Positions 44,685-58,100 of a DNA stretch of 64,000 nt are shown here, in pieces. Each line of letters starts with the position of its first letter. The stretch's first letter is position 1. Origin of the DNA: Brachypterus glaber (lineage: Eukaryota > Arthropoda > Insecta > Coleoptera > Kateretidae). The notes beneath the pieces were generated by a model. The model made no database searches and was not told the origin of the DNA. It saw only the letters and a list, made by a program, of their open reading frames with translations. The position numbers and the translations under genes are program-made. The stretch lies in NCBI GenBank assembly GCA_958510825.1, contig OY294046.1:74285808-74349807 (forward strand), read 5' to 3'.

Positions 44685-45150
44685 GTATATTAAAGTACTA
44701 GTTTCATAACATACGCTAAAAACGTGTTATGAAACGAGTGCTTTATACAATTTTTTCTATTTTGCTCTAAAATTTAAAAAAACTTACATTTAAATTGATG
44801 ACTAATTTAGGAATTTTTGTTTTGGATTGGCATTACAGTATACACCATGTTTAAAATTCTAAGAACAAATGATATTTTGATATATTTTATAGTCATCTCT
44901 TCTCTTTTTTACCGCAATTAACCAAGCCACAATTTTAACATGGTAAAAATAACCTAAACACAAAATTTTGTAGAAAATTCAACTCTAAAGCGACATTGAC
45001 ATTTGCACGGAAAACGTCAAGCGATAGGCCAGGTCTGTTGCCAACTCAAAAGAACAAAAAGTACAGACCTCTTATGGGCCTATAAGAACACTCAAAATGC
45101 GTGTGATTATGAGCTTATAAGAGTCGCAAAATAGAAAATAAAAAATAAGA
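44685..45150 (+). mobile_element. repeat family GTTATGAAAC, copy 2
   Basis: Ends GCGTGTGATTATGAGC on the right. Same strand as 58771-59290, inverse of 4118-4636. Confidence 0.6.
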
Positions 45151-45420
45151 AACCCAAGAAGTGTTTATATTTCAGGAATGTTTTTGTCTATAACAATTAA
45201 TTTTATAAATTAAATAATAAATATTTAAAAAAACTTGGCCTGAAGCTATAACAATAAAATGTAAAAAAAAATAGTTAAAACATTCTGCTTAAAGGCATCA
45301 TAAATAAAGTCGAATTTATTATTCCTAGTAAAATGAATCGTGCCAAAAAATTTATTCATGTTTTAAAATTAAATCTAGTGTTTTAATTTTTATTTCTTAT
45401 TCAGGTTCAACGTAGTTCAA

Positions 45421-45619
45421 ATGGATCCTTTAAAAGTGGATTCGGTTGAGTTTTATGCAAAACAAAATGCCATTGAACATCATACTGAAGAATACGATTT
45501 AATAAACGTTGATCCACCATCCCCTATTTTAAGAAGAGGGTGCAATTTTGTGTTTGCTATTCGATTTGACAGAGAATATGATGAAGAAGGTGATGACATT
45601 CGGGTGGATTTAGGATTCG
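45421..45619 (+). CDS. transglutaminase exon A
   Basis: [20 protein letters not shown] through [15 protein letters not shown]: start of the N-terminal domain. Donor TTCG|GTAAGT, phase 1. Translation start uncertain. Confidence 0.85.
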
Positions 45620-48600
45620 GTAAGTAAATTTAAATTTTAAAATAAATAATATTAGACTTATAAAAAAATTATCTTTTATCTTCTTTAATTTAAGCGTTAC
45701 AAAAGCTTTGTGCGATGGTTTTTTGCTGAGCGTTAAAAGCAAACATGAAACTTTATCTGTTACAAATGGCTCTAAAAGTTTAACTGATTTTTTCTACGTT
45801 AATGGTAAATAATAGATGTCCACAAAAAACGTGACATCAGACGGACGGACAGACGGACGGATAGACGGACATTTTCAAAGTTTCTTATTTTTTCATGAAA
45901 CATTTGTATCCAAAGATTTTTTTTAGGACGTTTTTTGAAAAATTTGAAAATTCGAAACTACCTTATAATACTATTCAAACGCAGGCACTATGAATAGTAT
46001 AACACGGAAAAAAAAATTATAGCTAGGAGCGCTATAACACACATATCAAGCAAATTATAATCGCTTATTATATAAATACAAGGCTTTCTCTTACAATTAT
46101 GGCAGTCAGTGTAAAAATTTATATGAAATACTTTAATTGTTTAGTGAATAATAAAATATAACAAATAGTATGGCATTTATAGCTTAAATAGATTTAATTA
46201 TTGTCCGTGCTAATAATTTTTATAATATAATAAAATTTCTGTAAATTTATAATAGTGCCTGTAATAAATATAATCGTGTCTGTAATATATATAATCGTTT
46301 CCAATTTATTTTTAACATTATTAGTTATTGTGTCCCTTATAATCTATAGCTTAAATCACTATAATTTGCCACTGTTACCAAATATCTTATAATGTATAGC
46401 GCAGAGCCCACTAATTTCTTTCCGTGAATAACAACAAAATCAAAACTTGAAAACTTATCTGCACATTTTCGCAAGAAAGTGCGGTGGTACCGTACCATTA
46501 TGTCATACACATACAGGGTGTCCGGAAATGATAAGCAAACAACTCGGGGGGTGATTCTATATCAGAAAATATGACAAAAAATTCCTTTAAACGAAAGTCA
46601 AAATTAAACACAGGTTATTCTTTAAAATATACATTTTTAAATAGCTATACCTATACCTAGGAATAGTTATAGACTCGCATATGCGATGGGACTCCCATAT
46701 TTTTGAACTATGCGACAAATTACGAAAACTTCAATATTGTTTTTATATATTAAGAAACATCATTTCAACTAAATTAATGAAAAATGTGTATTTTGCTATC
46801 ATCCAATCACTGTTAACTTATGGACTTTTGGCATGGGGGGCCACCAATAAAAAGCTTTTATCCTACGTTTCAGTCATTCAAAAAAAAATAATCAAAATAA
46901 TATTAAATAAACCAGTAACATATCCGTCAGAATTAATATTTAATGAACTAGATGTGTTTAACTTACAAAACCTTTATATACTAGAACTTACAAAATATTA
47001 CTATCAAAATAAATCAATCATAAGTCAACCTTTACATGAACACCATACTAGATTTTAAAAAAATCTGAATGTAAATATTCCAAAAAAAAACAAGTCTATA
47101 GGACAAAAAAATTTTGTACACAATGCACTTAAAATTTATAACCTATTACCAGTAAATTTAAAAGAAAATTATAGTTCTTACAAAACGTTTATCAAAAAAA
47201 TTAAAAACTGGATTAAACATACTAACATAAATTTAGAATAATACAATTTAATCCTTTATTTTTTTTATCAATATTTTAAATATAAAATAAATATATTAAG
47301 AAAAAACGCATGCGAGACGACATTAACATAAAAATTAATAATAAAAAATCTGGGAAATTTTGTATTTCAGTATATATTTAGTTTTAAGATAGTTGCCTAA
47401 CGCGTTTTCGAAAATTGCTTTTTCATCATCAGGGCGATTGGCACTGAAAAATAAGGGTTAAAATAGGATTAACAAAATCAATAAGGGGGCCATTTTGAGG
47501 TTAATCCACCCATGTGGTGCAGATTATTTTAGCGAAAAGAAAAATTTTAGAATATTTTGTTTTATTAATTTGGTAATCTCATTGTCTTCATGTTTTTAAT
47601 TTATTATTTACTGTATTATTTTATTAATTTTGACCATTCCATTCATTTTAGATTAGTATGTTAAATATCCTAATATCTTCACCTCCTATAATTGTGACTA
47701 AAAAGTGGTACTGACAAGTAAGTGTATATTTCTGGATTAACCTCAAAATAGCCCCCTTATTGATTTTGTTAATCCTATTTTAACCCTTATTTATCAGTGC
47801 CAATCGCCCTGATGATGAAAAAGCAATTTTCGAAAACGCGTTAGGCAACTATCTTAAAACTAAATATATACTGAAATACAAAATTTCCCAGATTTTTTAT
47901 TATTTAAACACAGTATACAAGTCATTTTCTTCTACATAAAAATTAATGTATACTATCCGAGGGCCACGCACAAACTACAAGTAGCTTTTGTGGCCTTAAA
48001 TGTCAATTTAATTAGTAGAAAAAAACAATAAATTTTTACGTCTCTCTTAATAAACCGTCTACTTTAATTTTTAAGTAATTATATTTATTAGTGTTATTAT
48101 ATTTAAGAATTATATTAATAAAAATGTAACTTACGAAGTGTAATAATTGTAATAAATAAATAAATAAATAAATAAAAAAATAAATAGTCTAGACTGTAGA
48201 TCGAACGAAAAACGTTGTTCGCAACTCGTTTGAGACAAGTCCTTAGCGCATTCGAATCATTTTTTGACTTCGCTTCGCCTCGTCAAAAAAACTTCATTCT
48301 CGTGCACTAAGTACTAAAGTCGCTTACTCGTTACGAAAACTACTAATATATAATAAATGACTAGAATTTTTGATATAGCTATGTATGTATGCATAAAACG
48401 TGTTTTGTGGCTAATTACAAATTACATACACATACAATATAACAAGTAGAATTAATTATTTAATAAATTTTTGAAATAGTTTTAATAATTATTAGTAAGG
48501 CTGAAAAATAAACAGTGACTACTTCCAACTTTATAGGATATTATTTTATTACTATTATTTGGTTTAGTTAAACGTGATAAACTTTAGTTAAAAAGAAAAA

Positions 48601-51600
48601 CGCATTACAGTATAAGGTACCTAACTTGATATAACATATAACCAAAAATGGTTTTAAAGTAAGATAAATTCAAGAATATTATTTACTTTTGTCGTATTTC
48701 TTTGGTGTAGGGGAAACTGTTGTACCTTGTACCTAGAACCTACACCTAAATTAAAAATTGTTGGGTATAATTTCTCCAAATCCAAAAAGTGATAGTTTAT
48801 TAGTCATCCGATAGATAGTTATTTTCAGTTTATTCAAAAACATTGTCGGCAAGCGTGTGTGTGTTATTCCGCTAATATCTTACATTGAAAAGTTTCATTG
48901 TTTTTGATGGTAGTTGCCTTTACATGCTTTATATCCAGTATATTTTTTTTTGTTGAAATACATGTTATTAAAGTATAAAATATATGCGCTATGGAAAGTT
49001 TAACTCTAACTTAGAAAAATATAGGGATTGTTTTTGGTATCGCTACCTATAGTTGTACCTTGGACCTAATGTGTAAAATGTACCTTGAACGGGTCTGACG
49101 TACAACACGTTGTACTTTGGACAGGTTTGATCGATACTCCGTGGCATCTTTAGACAACTAAAAAAATATTTTAGTTGTAACTCGAGGTACAACTAAAATA
49201 TTTTTTTTAGTTGTCTAAAGATGCCACGGAGTAAACATGGTAAAAATAGGGCTCCCCAGGGGGAGCCCCCTGACAAAGAAACTAAGAAGCGCAGTAGAGC
49301 TTATGTTAAATAATCAAATTGTTCATATATTTTAACTAAAATATCTGTGCCCGAGTTACAACCCCTGCCAGTCCTAGGTACAAAGCCCTTGTTGTACCTC
49401 GACCCTAAATACAATTTTTTTTCAAGTGTGTTGATAAATATAAAAAAAGTTATTTAGAAAAATTTAAAAATATAACTATCAAGCCTAAAACACAGAAAAA
49501 AAATTATAGGCTATATTCGAAAAAGTTCGTTCCATTTGTCTATTTTTTGCATCGCAAAATTTAAAAATAGGGTCTAGGTACAACAGATTCCCCTATAGGT
49601 ACTTTGGAAAATTAATAATCTTTAATTATTTTTTATAACAGGTGAAACTCCAAATGTGGTAAAAGGTACCCGAGCAATACTACCAGTAAAAAAGAAGCAA
49701 CTAGATATAGCACCGCACCTCTGGAGTTTATGTGTTTTGAGTCATGAAGGCAACACTGTCCAACTTCAAATTCATATTCCAGAAAGCGCACAAGTTGGAA
49801 TATGGAAATGTAACATCCAGACAAATATTGCTGGAAAAAGAGAACAGAAAAACAATTTTATGGTGGGTTGATGCATTTTATGTAATTAGGATTGCGTTAC
49901 TGCCCTACTACGCTAGAAAGCAGTAACTCAATTTGGCGCATAGCAGCGTTTTCAAAATATTACATCAGAGTTGACGTAATCACGTTGCTACAAATGGAGT
50001 TACTGCTTTCTAGCGTAGTAGGGCAGCATAGGTACCTAAAGAACTTCAATAACAAATCTTATAATAAAATGAGGTGTATGTCTGTCTGTCTGTCTGCCCA
50101 GAAGTTTTTTTTTATACTTCGCAAAACTTCCCTGGTGAAAAAGACAGGTCTGCGCGGGTATAAATGGTGCAAAAACTGGGTGAATTTCACCCGCTCAAGT
50201 CCGGTTTATGCACCATTTATACCCGCACAGGCCCGTCATTTTCAGTGGGGTTGGCATACACGTCAGCAACCTGGGTCTGCTTTAGCTCTAGCTGATGAGA
50301 AAATTCTGAAACTTCAGCTTCCTGTTAAGCTTAACAGCTTGTATTAGATAATTTATATGGGTTGAAACTCAAAATCAATTTTGATGATTATTATTTATAA
50401 CCAATATTTTCTAGTGTGAAGAAGATATTTATATTTTATTCAACCCATGGTGTCCCGAAGACTCCGTTTATATGGAAAATGAAGAAGAAAGAAACGAATA
50501 TATTTTGAACGAAACTGGAAAGATATGGTGCGGTACTTTTAAAAAACCCGAAGCAAAGCCTTGGATTTTTGGACAATTCGAGGACATTTGTTTACCAGCA
50601 GCAATGCTGCTTCTGGAAAAATCGGGATTGCAAGCGTCAGAGAGGGGGTCTCCAGTTTTGGTTTCCAGAGCTATATCTGCAGTGGTAAGTTGAACAGTGA
50701 CGACATTCTTTACTTCTTCATAGGTAATATACGTGTGTTTGTGTGTAAGGAAATATTTATTTTTGTAATAAGAGCGCAAAAGCAGAAATCACATTTTGCG
50801 CTCGTAATACAAACAACATTTTTTCTACGATCTAAAAAAAAATAAATAAATAAATAAATCAGATAGTAAGTTACCTTACAAGGTCGCAGCACTTTACAAT
50901 TTTCTGAAAATATGTTGGTGTAAAAATAAAATCCTAATCACAGTAACTCTCCATAATTCATTCTTAACAACAAATATATAGCACACAAATATTTAGCACA
51001 CGAAATTGAGATTTTATTCAAAATAAATAATAATTTCATAATAAAAAAATGGCGGACCAACATCTCGTCGCATATAACTGACAGCTGTTTTACGATTAAC
51101 ATGCCGGTTGCCTACACTGTATGCGCGAAAAAAATCACTTTATCCAATACATACAGATAATAAGACCAGCTTTATTTTAAATAGATGAACTCAATAATAA
51201 CCCCCGCGTGGCTTTTACTTTATTGAGTGGATAATTATTTATTTTACCCACTCAACTGTCACTTGTCAAATTATTTTCTTGTAAATGTCATTGTTCTCTT
51301 GAAAATTAACCTGCTTGGCTGATGCCTCGCAGGTTAATTTTCTCATGGGCAATATCTTACTTTACCCACTAGTACCATAAATAATTATTTCTGCTTGCTG
51401 TTATGTTATGTTCTCAGTGCATAATTTTTAATTCGTAGGTATTTTTTGTTTCTGGGCCACTTGCACCAACGATGGTTTAACTTTAAACTTGGATTAAGTT
51501 GACGGCCGACCAATCAGAACGTAGCATTTTTAACTTAAACTTGGTTTAGTTAAGATAATCCCAGACCAAAAGTTGGTGCAAGTGGCCCTCAATGTTACAA

Positions 51601-52116
51601 ATGTTTAGTCCAAGTTACCTGTTACAGGTTAAAAAGTATACAAAATGTGTATCCCATTTTAAAATTTTAAAATCAGGCGAGAAAAGTTATCTTTGCAGCA
51701 AGGGTATTTATTATTTATACTTTTTTAATATATGCATTTATTCATATATCTTAATATGTGAGAACATGATAAAGTTTAGCTAATTTATAGTTGAATATAT
51801 AATTAAAATTTAAATATAATAATTATTTGATCGTGAATTAAAGCCGACACATAATTAAGTAATGATTGCCGGTAGTAATCGCTTATTAGTTATTATACTA
51901 GTTAACAAACACTATTGTTGTTTAAACGAGAACAATAATAATAATAATAAGGACAGAAATTTTTAATTTTAAACAAAATTATAAAAATATTAATTTATTA
52001 TTCCATCAATCTATTTTCTGAAGAGGGCCAGCAGCCCGAAACTGTCAGTCTACCAATATCTCTCTGTACGATGATTAGAAAATAGATTGATGGAATAATA
52101 AAATAATAATAATATC

Positions 52117-52161
<45 letters not shown>

Positions 52162-55100
52162 CTCTCTCTTTTTCTCTCTCTTTTTCTCTCTATTTTTCTC
52201 TCTCTTTTTCTCTCTCTATTTCTCTCTAGCCCAAACTTAAAAAAAATAAAAAATATATAATTTTCAATTTTTTTTTTTCAAAATCTTTTCATTTTTCGCA
52301 AAACGAAAATAAAAAAAATTGAATAATTTCAATTAAAAAAAAATAGTTATTTATGGTACTAGTGGGTAAAGTAAGATATTGCCCTCTCGAAAATTAACCT
52401 TCGAGGCGTCAGCCAAGCAGGTTAATTTTCGAGAGGGGAATATCGGTTTACCCATGAGTGCCATACAATGTTTTATCCAATAAATAGCTTAGGAATTCAT
52501 ATTTTTATTAAAAATTTTAATGACATTTACAAGAAAATAATTTAACAAGTGACAGTTGAGTGGGTAAAATAAATAATTATCCACTCAATAAAGTAAAAGC
52601 CACGCGGGGGTTATTATTGAGTTTATCTATTTAAAATAAAGCTGGTAATTGTCTTATTATCTGTATGTATTGGATAAAACAGTTTTTTTTTTTGGTTTTT
52701 CGCAAAAAGAAGATTAAAAAAATTAAAAATTTTGAAGTTTTTTTTTGAGTTTTGTTCTTTGAAAAAAAAAATCATTTTTTTTTTCTTTTTCAATAAAATA
52801 TCTTTAAAAAATTTTTAGTATTTATGAAAATGCAATATACCATTTTCTGTGAATAGTATATAATGGAATGCGTAGCATTACATATCTTCACGGCTTGTTT
52901 TTAATTATAATTATTTAAACTAATCACATACGAAAACCACACGGGAATAACACTATAAGTTCGTTTAGTTTTTAAGGCAACAAATTAACTTAGATAAGTT
53001 AAGAATTGACAGTCTATAAAAATATATACTGCACGTTTATCGGTTAATAACCCTAAATTGTGGCGATTTGCCTTTTGGGAACAAGTGAACAGATAACAGT
53101 GACCACATCAATAGATGGCACCATGCTTTTATATCTATCTAACGTTTTATTTGAATATTAGCAACATACAGGATACACAGTGCTGATGATTCCCAAAAAG
53201 GATGAAATGGTACTATTCACTGTTTCCTGTCCATTTGATTTTAACGACAGATAGATAACTTTCTTAAATTAACTTAGGTTATAGTTGTTTACTTGTAAAT
53301 TACAAGTCAGAAAATGTTACTTTTCGGGATGAGTGAACGGTCCTGGAACTAATCTATGTTGCTTAACTATACAGAGCGGTCCAAAAGTCACCCCCCTCTT
53401 AACTTTTAAACGAGTTGGGATATCGACTTCAAATTTAGAACTCCTAAATAAGACTACTTAAACTATCTTTTAGCATATATTTTATACTTTCAGCTCTTAA
53501 AATGTAGTCAGGGGGCATGGGGAGACATGTTTTTTTTTAATGGAAAGGGGTATCGTTTGATACATCATTTAAAAGCTTATGAAATTCTCCATTTAACTAT
53601 ATATTTTTTATTTATTTTTTTTTTGGGTTAAAAATGGGTATTTTTTGTCAAATTACTATAAAGAAATCAAACAATTTTTTTAAAATTACTAATTTCATGA
53701 TGAAAAAACGACTCCCTTTCCATTTAGAAAATGTTCCCCATGCCCCTGCGGATATCTCAACTCATTCAAAAGTTAAGAGGGAGGGTTGACTTTTGGATCG
53801 CTAGGTAGGTAGGATGAATACACTTTATTAACAAAATTAATATAATTGGTCCATGTCTCGTCAAAAAACACAATCCATTAAAATATCACTTTCTAGCTAG
53901 ACTAGTCTTACCCAGGCAGCACATAATAACTATTAGATATCCAGAGGATATACTTTCTGGATATAGAGTATATCCAGTGGATAGCCTGGATCGACATTAG
54001 ATATCCCATGAATATCCAAAAGTCCGCCTATATCCAGGATATCCACTGGATATCCACGAGATCCAGTGGACATCTATTTGTTAACCTCCCCAAAGTATAT
54101 GCACTAAATATCCTTTATGGATATCCTGGATATCCATGACGGATCTCTAATGGATATCCAGTGGATATACTTTAGGGAGGTCAAAAAAATAGATGTCCAA
54201 TGGATATCTCATGGATATTATGTGCTATCTGGGTAGCTACTTTTTTTAACTGAATATTTTTATAGCGCAACGTACTTGTCGTTTTTCCGTGTTGTCTTCC
54301 ATATTGTTTGTCTGTAAAAAATAATTATATATCCTGAAGCAAATCACGATAGACTGCGATTTATAATTATAAAAATACATTGTTTTTTGTTAATTTAAAT
54401 TAATTACTTTTATCCAACACCTTCACAGAAACACTTGTTTTGAGCACTATTTTAAATGTCAAAAGTGAGTTTTTTTCCACTAGTGACTAAAAAATGTTTC
54501 ACCCACTCTTTTACGTACAGCTTTTGATCTCACCCAAAATTAGTTACATACCCTATTAATTATTATAACTATTCTATAAATAGAAGCACGTTAACTAAAC
54601 CACAAAATTAAAGAAAACCCCAAATTATTCTTTAGTTTTTGAATAAAATACTGTTTTTATTAAAAATTCTGTCATCACCGCGTCTATTGTGACGTTTGTA
54701 AGAAATATAAAACTAGCAATTGTTTATTTTTAATAGTCATACTTAGGCCATGGCTACCTATTATTTTAGTATTAAGAAAACTTAATCTTAATATTTTTGA
54801 CATAATTTTTCGCAAAATTATAGATTTTTATTTAAAAATAAAAGGTGTTGGATAAAATTAAATTCTCAACTCGTGTATTAAGTGATTTTATCCACTTAAG
54901 AATATTGCGTGGATAAAATGCTACTTAATACACTAATTAGGAAAATAACTATTTTTCAGATAAATTCTGTTGATGATGGTGGTCTTTTGGAAGGTCGTTG
55001 GGATGGTGAATATGGAGATGGCACATCACCACATGCTTGGACTGGTTCCCCTGCCATCATGGACCAATATCTTCGAGGTAATCCAAATGTGAAATTATTA

Positions 55101-58100
55101 GGAGCCGAATTATTAATACCGTAAAACGGGGTGATTCGGAACGAAACTAAACTTTTTATAGATACAACTTTACTTTTACTTTTCAGAGTAGGATTAATAT
55201 TGTTCCTATCAAATATGAGCGAACCTTTGAACTATGTATTCCAACCCCAATTATAAACAAGAATCTTGCCAAAAGCTTAATATAATATATTTTTTATGGA
55301 TTGTTCCTATTCGCCTCCAGATGGGGGCGAGAAGAAATATTAACGTTTTTAAATGAATATTTTTACTTAAAAGATTCATTCGAGTTAATTAATTAACTAA
55401 TATTAAAGCCCATTTATACAATAAAAACTAGATGAAACGTTTCAAGCACCCTGTCAAAACATCGGCACTATTGTACACTAGAGCCATCTAGTTTGCAAAT
55501 TTCAAACTAGGTGTTTTGTTTGATTTTAAATTCTGTATCTTTAAACAAAAAACTGTATATAACATTTTTTATAGGGCTTAAAAAGAGCTTTTATTTAAAA
55601 TATAATTTTTTGAAATCGGGTTATAAATATGTGAGATATGCTAAAAAAACCTTTTACTGCTTTAAACGCCAATATCTCGAAAACAATGCGTTTTAAGAAA
55701 ACGTTGTTTACAACATTTTTTGACCAATTTAAAATTATTTTTTATATAAGTGCTAATTTAACCAAATACAATAATAATTGCCTTAATTATAAACAAAAAA
55801 CGCTAAAAATAGGAGTTTAACCCTATTTTTACCTCCTTACCCCCAATCGTTTACCCCCAAAATCTAATCAGCTCTTCGGAATACGATAAGAAACAATAGC
55901 AAAAAACCGCAAGTCGATATCTCGTATAGAAATGGAGTTAGAGAGTTTACAGACAGTTTTTTTTTACTGATTTCGACTCAGAATGGTCAAAAACGTCGAG
56001 AAATGTAAAAAAAACGTGGTCAAAGATTTTGACTTTTCGGCGAAGATTTTAATACATCGGCACTCTGTAGCACTAATGTAATTACTTAGTTTTAAATTTA
56101 TGATTGTATTTTTTATTTTTTTTTTAAGGTGATGCTACACCGGTAAAGTATGGGCAATGCTGGGTGTATTCGGCAGCTACAGTAACCGTTTGTAGAGCCC
56201 TTGGTATTCCATGTAGATCAACAACAAACTACGTATCTGCTCATGACACAAATAGGTCGTTAACAGTCGACAAATATTTTGATAAGTCTGGAAATAAAAT
56301 TGAAAATGGACCCGATGGAACTTGTAAAGATTCTTGTTGGAACTTCCATGTTTGGAACGATGTTTGGATGACTAGGCCTGATATGCCACCAGGTACCCCC
56401 TTTTTGTAGGTCGTTGAACACAGTGTTCACAGAAAACCGTAGATTACTTGATTTGTTCATCCCTATAAAAAATTTCAGATTTAAAGAACCTGGCACACAT
56501 ATAGGGGGGTTCCTAGGCCTCAGTCAAACTGCCTCAAATTTTGATATTTTGTAATTTCGGGGGTAAACATTAAATTAGGAAAATTGCAGCCAAATTAAAT
56601 GACCAGTTTCGGAGAAAAACGCTTTTAAAAATCTAACAGAAAAGTTTTAAATTTTTTATAGAACCACATGTAAGTAAATGATAATAAAGCCTTTTATGTA
56701 ATATTTATCTTGCCTGTTTTTTAATTAAAAGAGTATAATAAACTTAAACCGGCTAATTAAGTTAATGTTTACGTAAGTAAAAAATAACCTTAATATACGT
56801 CAAAAAATCTGTCATAAAATTAGATTTTTAAAAGCGTTTTTCTCCGAAACTGGTCATTTAATTTAGCTGCAATTTTCCTAATTTAATGTTTACCCCCGAA
56901 ATTACAAAATATCAAAATTTGAGGCAGTTTGATTGAGGCCCAGGAACCCCCCTATATGTGTGCCAGGTTCTTTATTTTTTATTTATTTTTATTTATTTAT
57001 TTATTAAGCAATATATTACAAAGTCATGGGGAGTCCCAAATAAGCTTTAATTAAAGCTTAAGCTTGTGCTAGGGACTCCCCATTAATTTAGGCATACAAA
57101 ATTATCCAAAATTTTAATTATTATGTTTCTGACAGTAAATTTTAAATTTTCTTCTTTTTTCTTTAGTTCTTAATAAATCTTAAATCCTTAATAAATCTTT
57201 ATGTCTCCCCATATTATCTTCTTATTAAGCAACTCCACCCATTTTCTTTATTTATTGTTCTTTTATTGATTAAAAAACTTTACAGAAAAAATTAATTTTT
57301 AAACGTCAGTTCAAAGTATTTATTTGAGCAAATGTAATTGATCAAGGCTACTTGATTTTTATGAAATTTTCAAGAAATATCATTTCTGTTAATAATTTAT
57401 TTTATTATTTGAATAAAAATAGTTAAATAGTGCTAGTAGTGAAAAAACTAATATATAAACTACGGTAGAGAAGGCTATTATAGCCTCGCACTCTTAAATC
57501 CCTTGCTGCTACGCAGCTCGGGATTTAATACGCTTGGCTATAAAAAATGTCTTCTCTACCTTGGTATTTTATTACTATTTTTTGATGTAGTAGGTATGCT
57601 TTTTTTTCACTACCAGCCTAAAACCACATCTTTATTACTGTTCTTTTCATTGGTAGAAATATTATTTCTCTACTTATGACGTCAGAGGTTCTAAAAATAA
57701 TGAAATTGCACCATGGTAATTAATGAATTTTTATTCAGCTGTTTTGGCATCTGACGTTTCACTTAATTATTAAATCACGTTGCTATTTACAAGTGTCTTT
57801 AGGCACCAAATTTATTTATTGCATGATAAATTCAAAAATATTAACTAAATTAGTACCTATAAAACATGTTTTACAAAAAACACTTCGAAAAGTGAAAATC
57901 ATTGGTCCATCATATTCAACCATAGACTATACAACCCATATATTACCGTAAGGATCATAGATTACTAGAGGTACAACCCCCATATATTGATTTTTGAGGC
58001 AATAGATTCTCCCTCACAGTTTTCGCCTGTCCTCTTATTTCTGGAGGAGTACCAGAATCATCACTTTGCATTTCACTTTCCATTTTTATATATTTTATTA

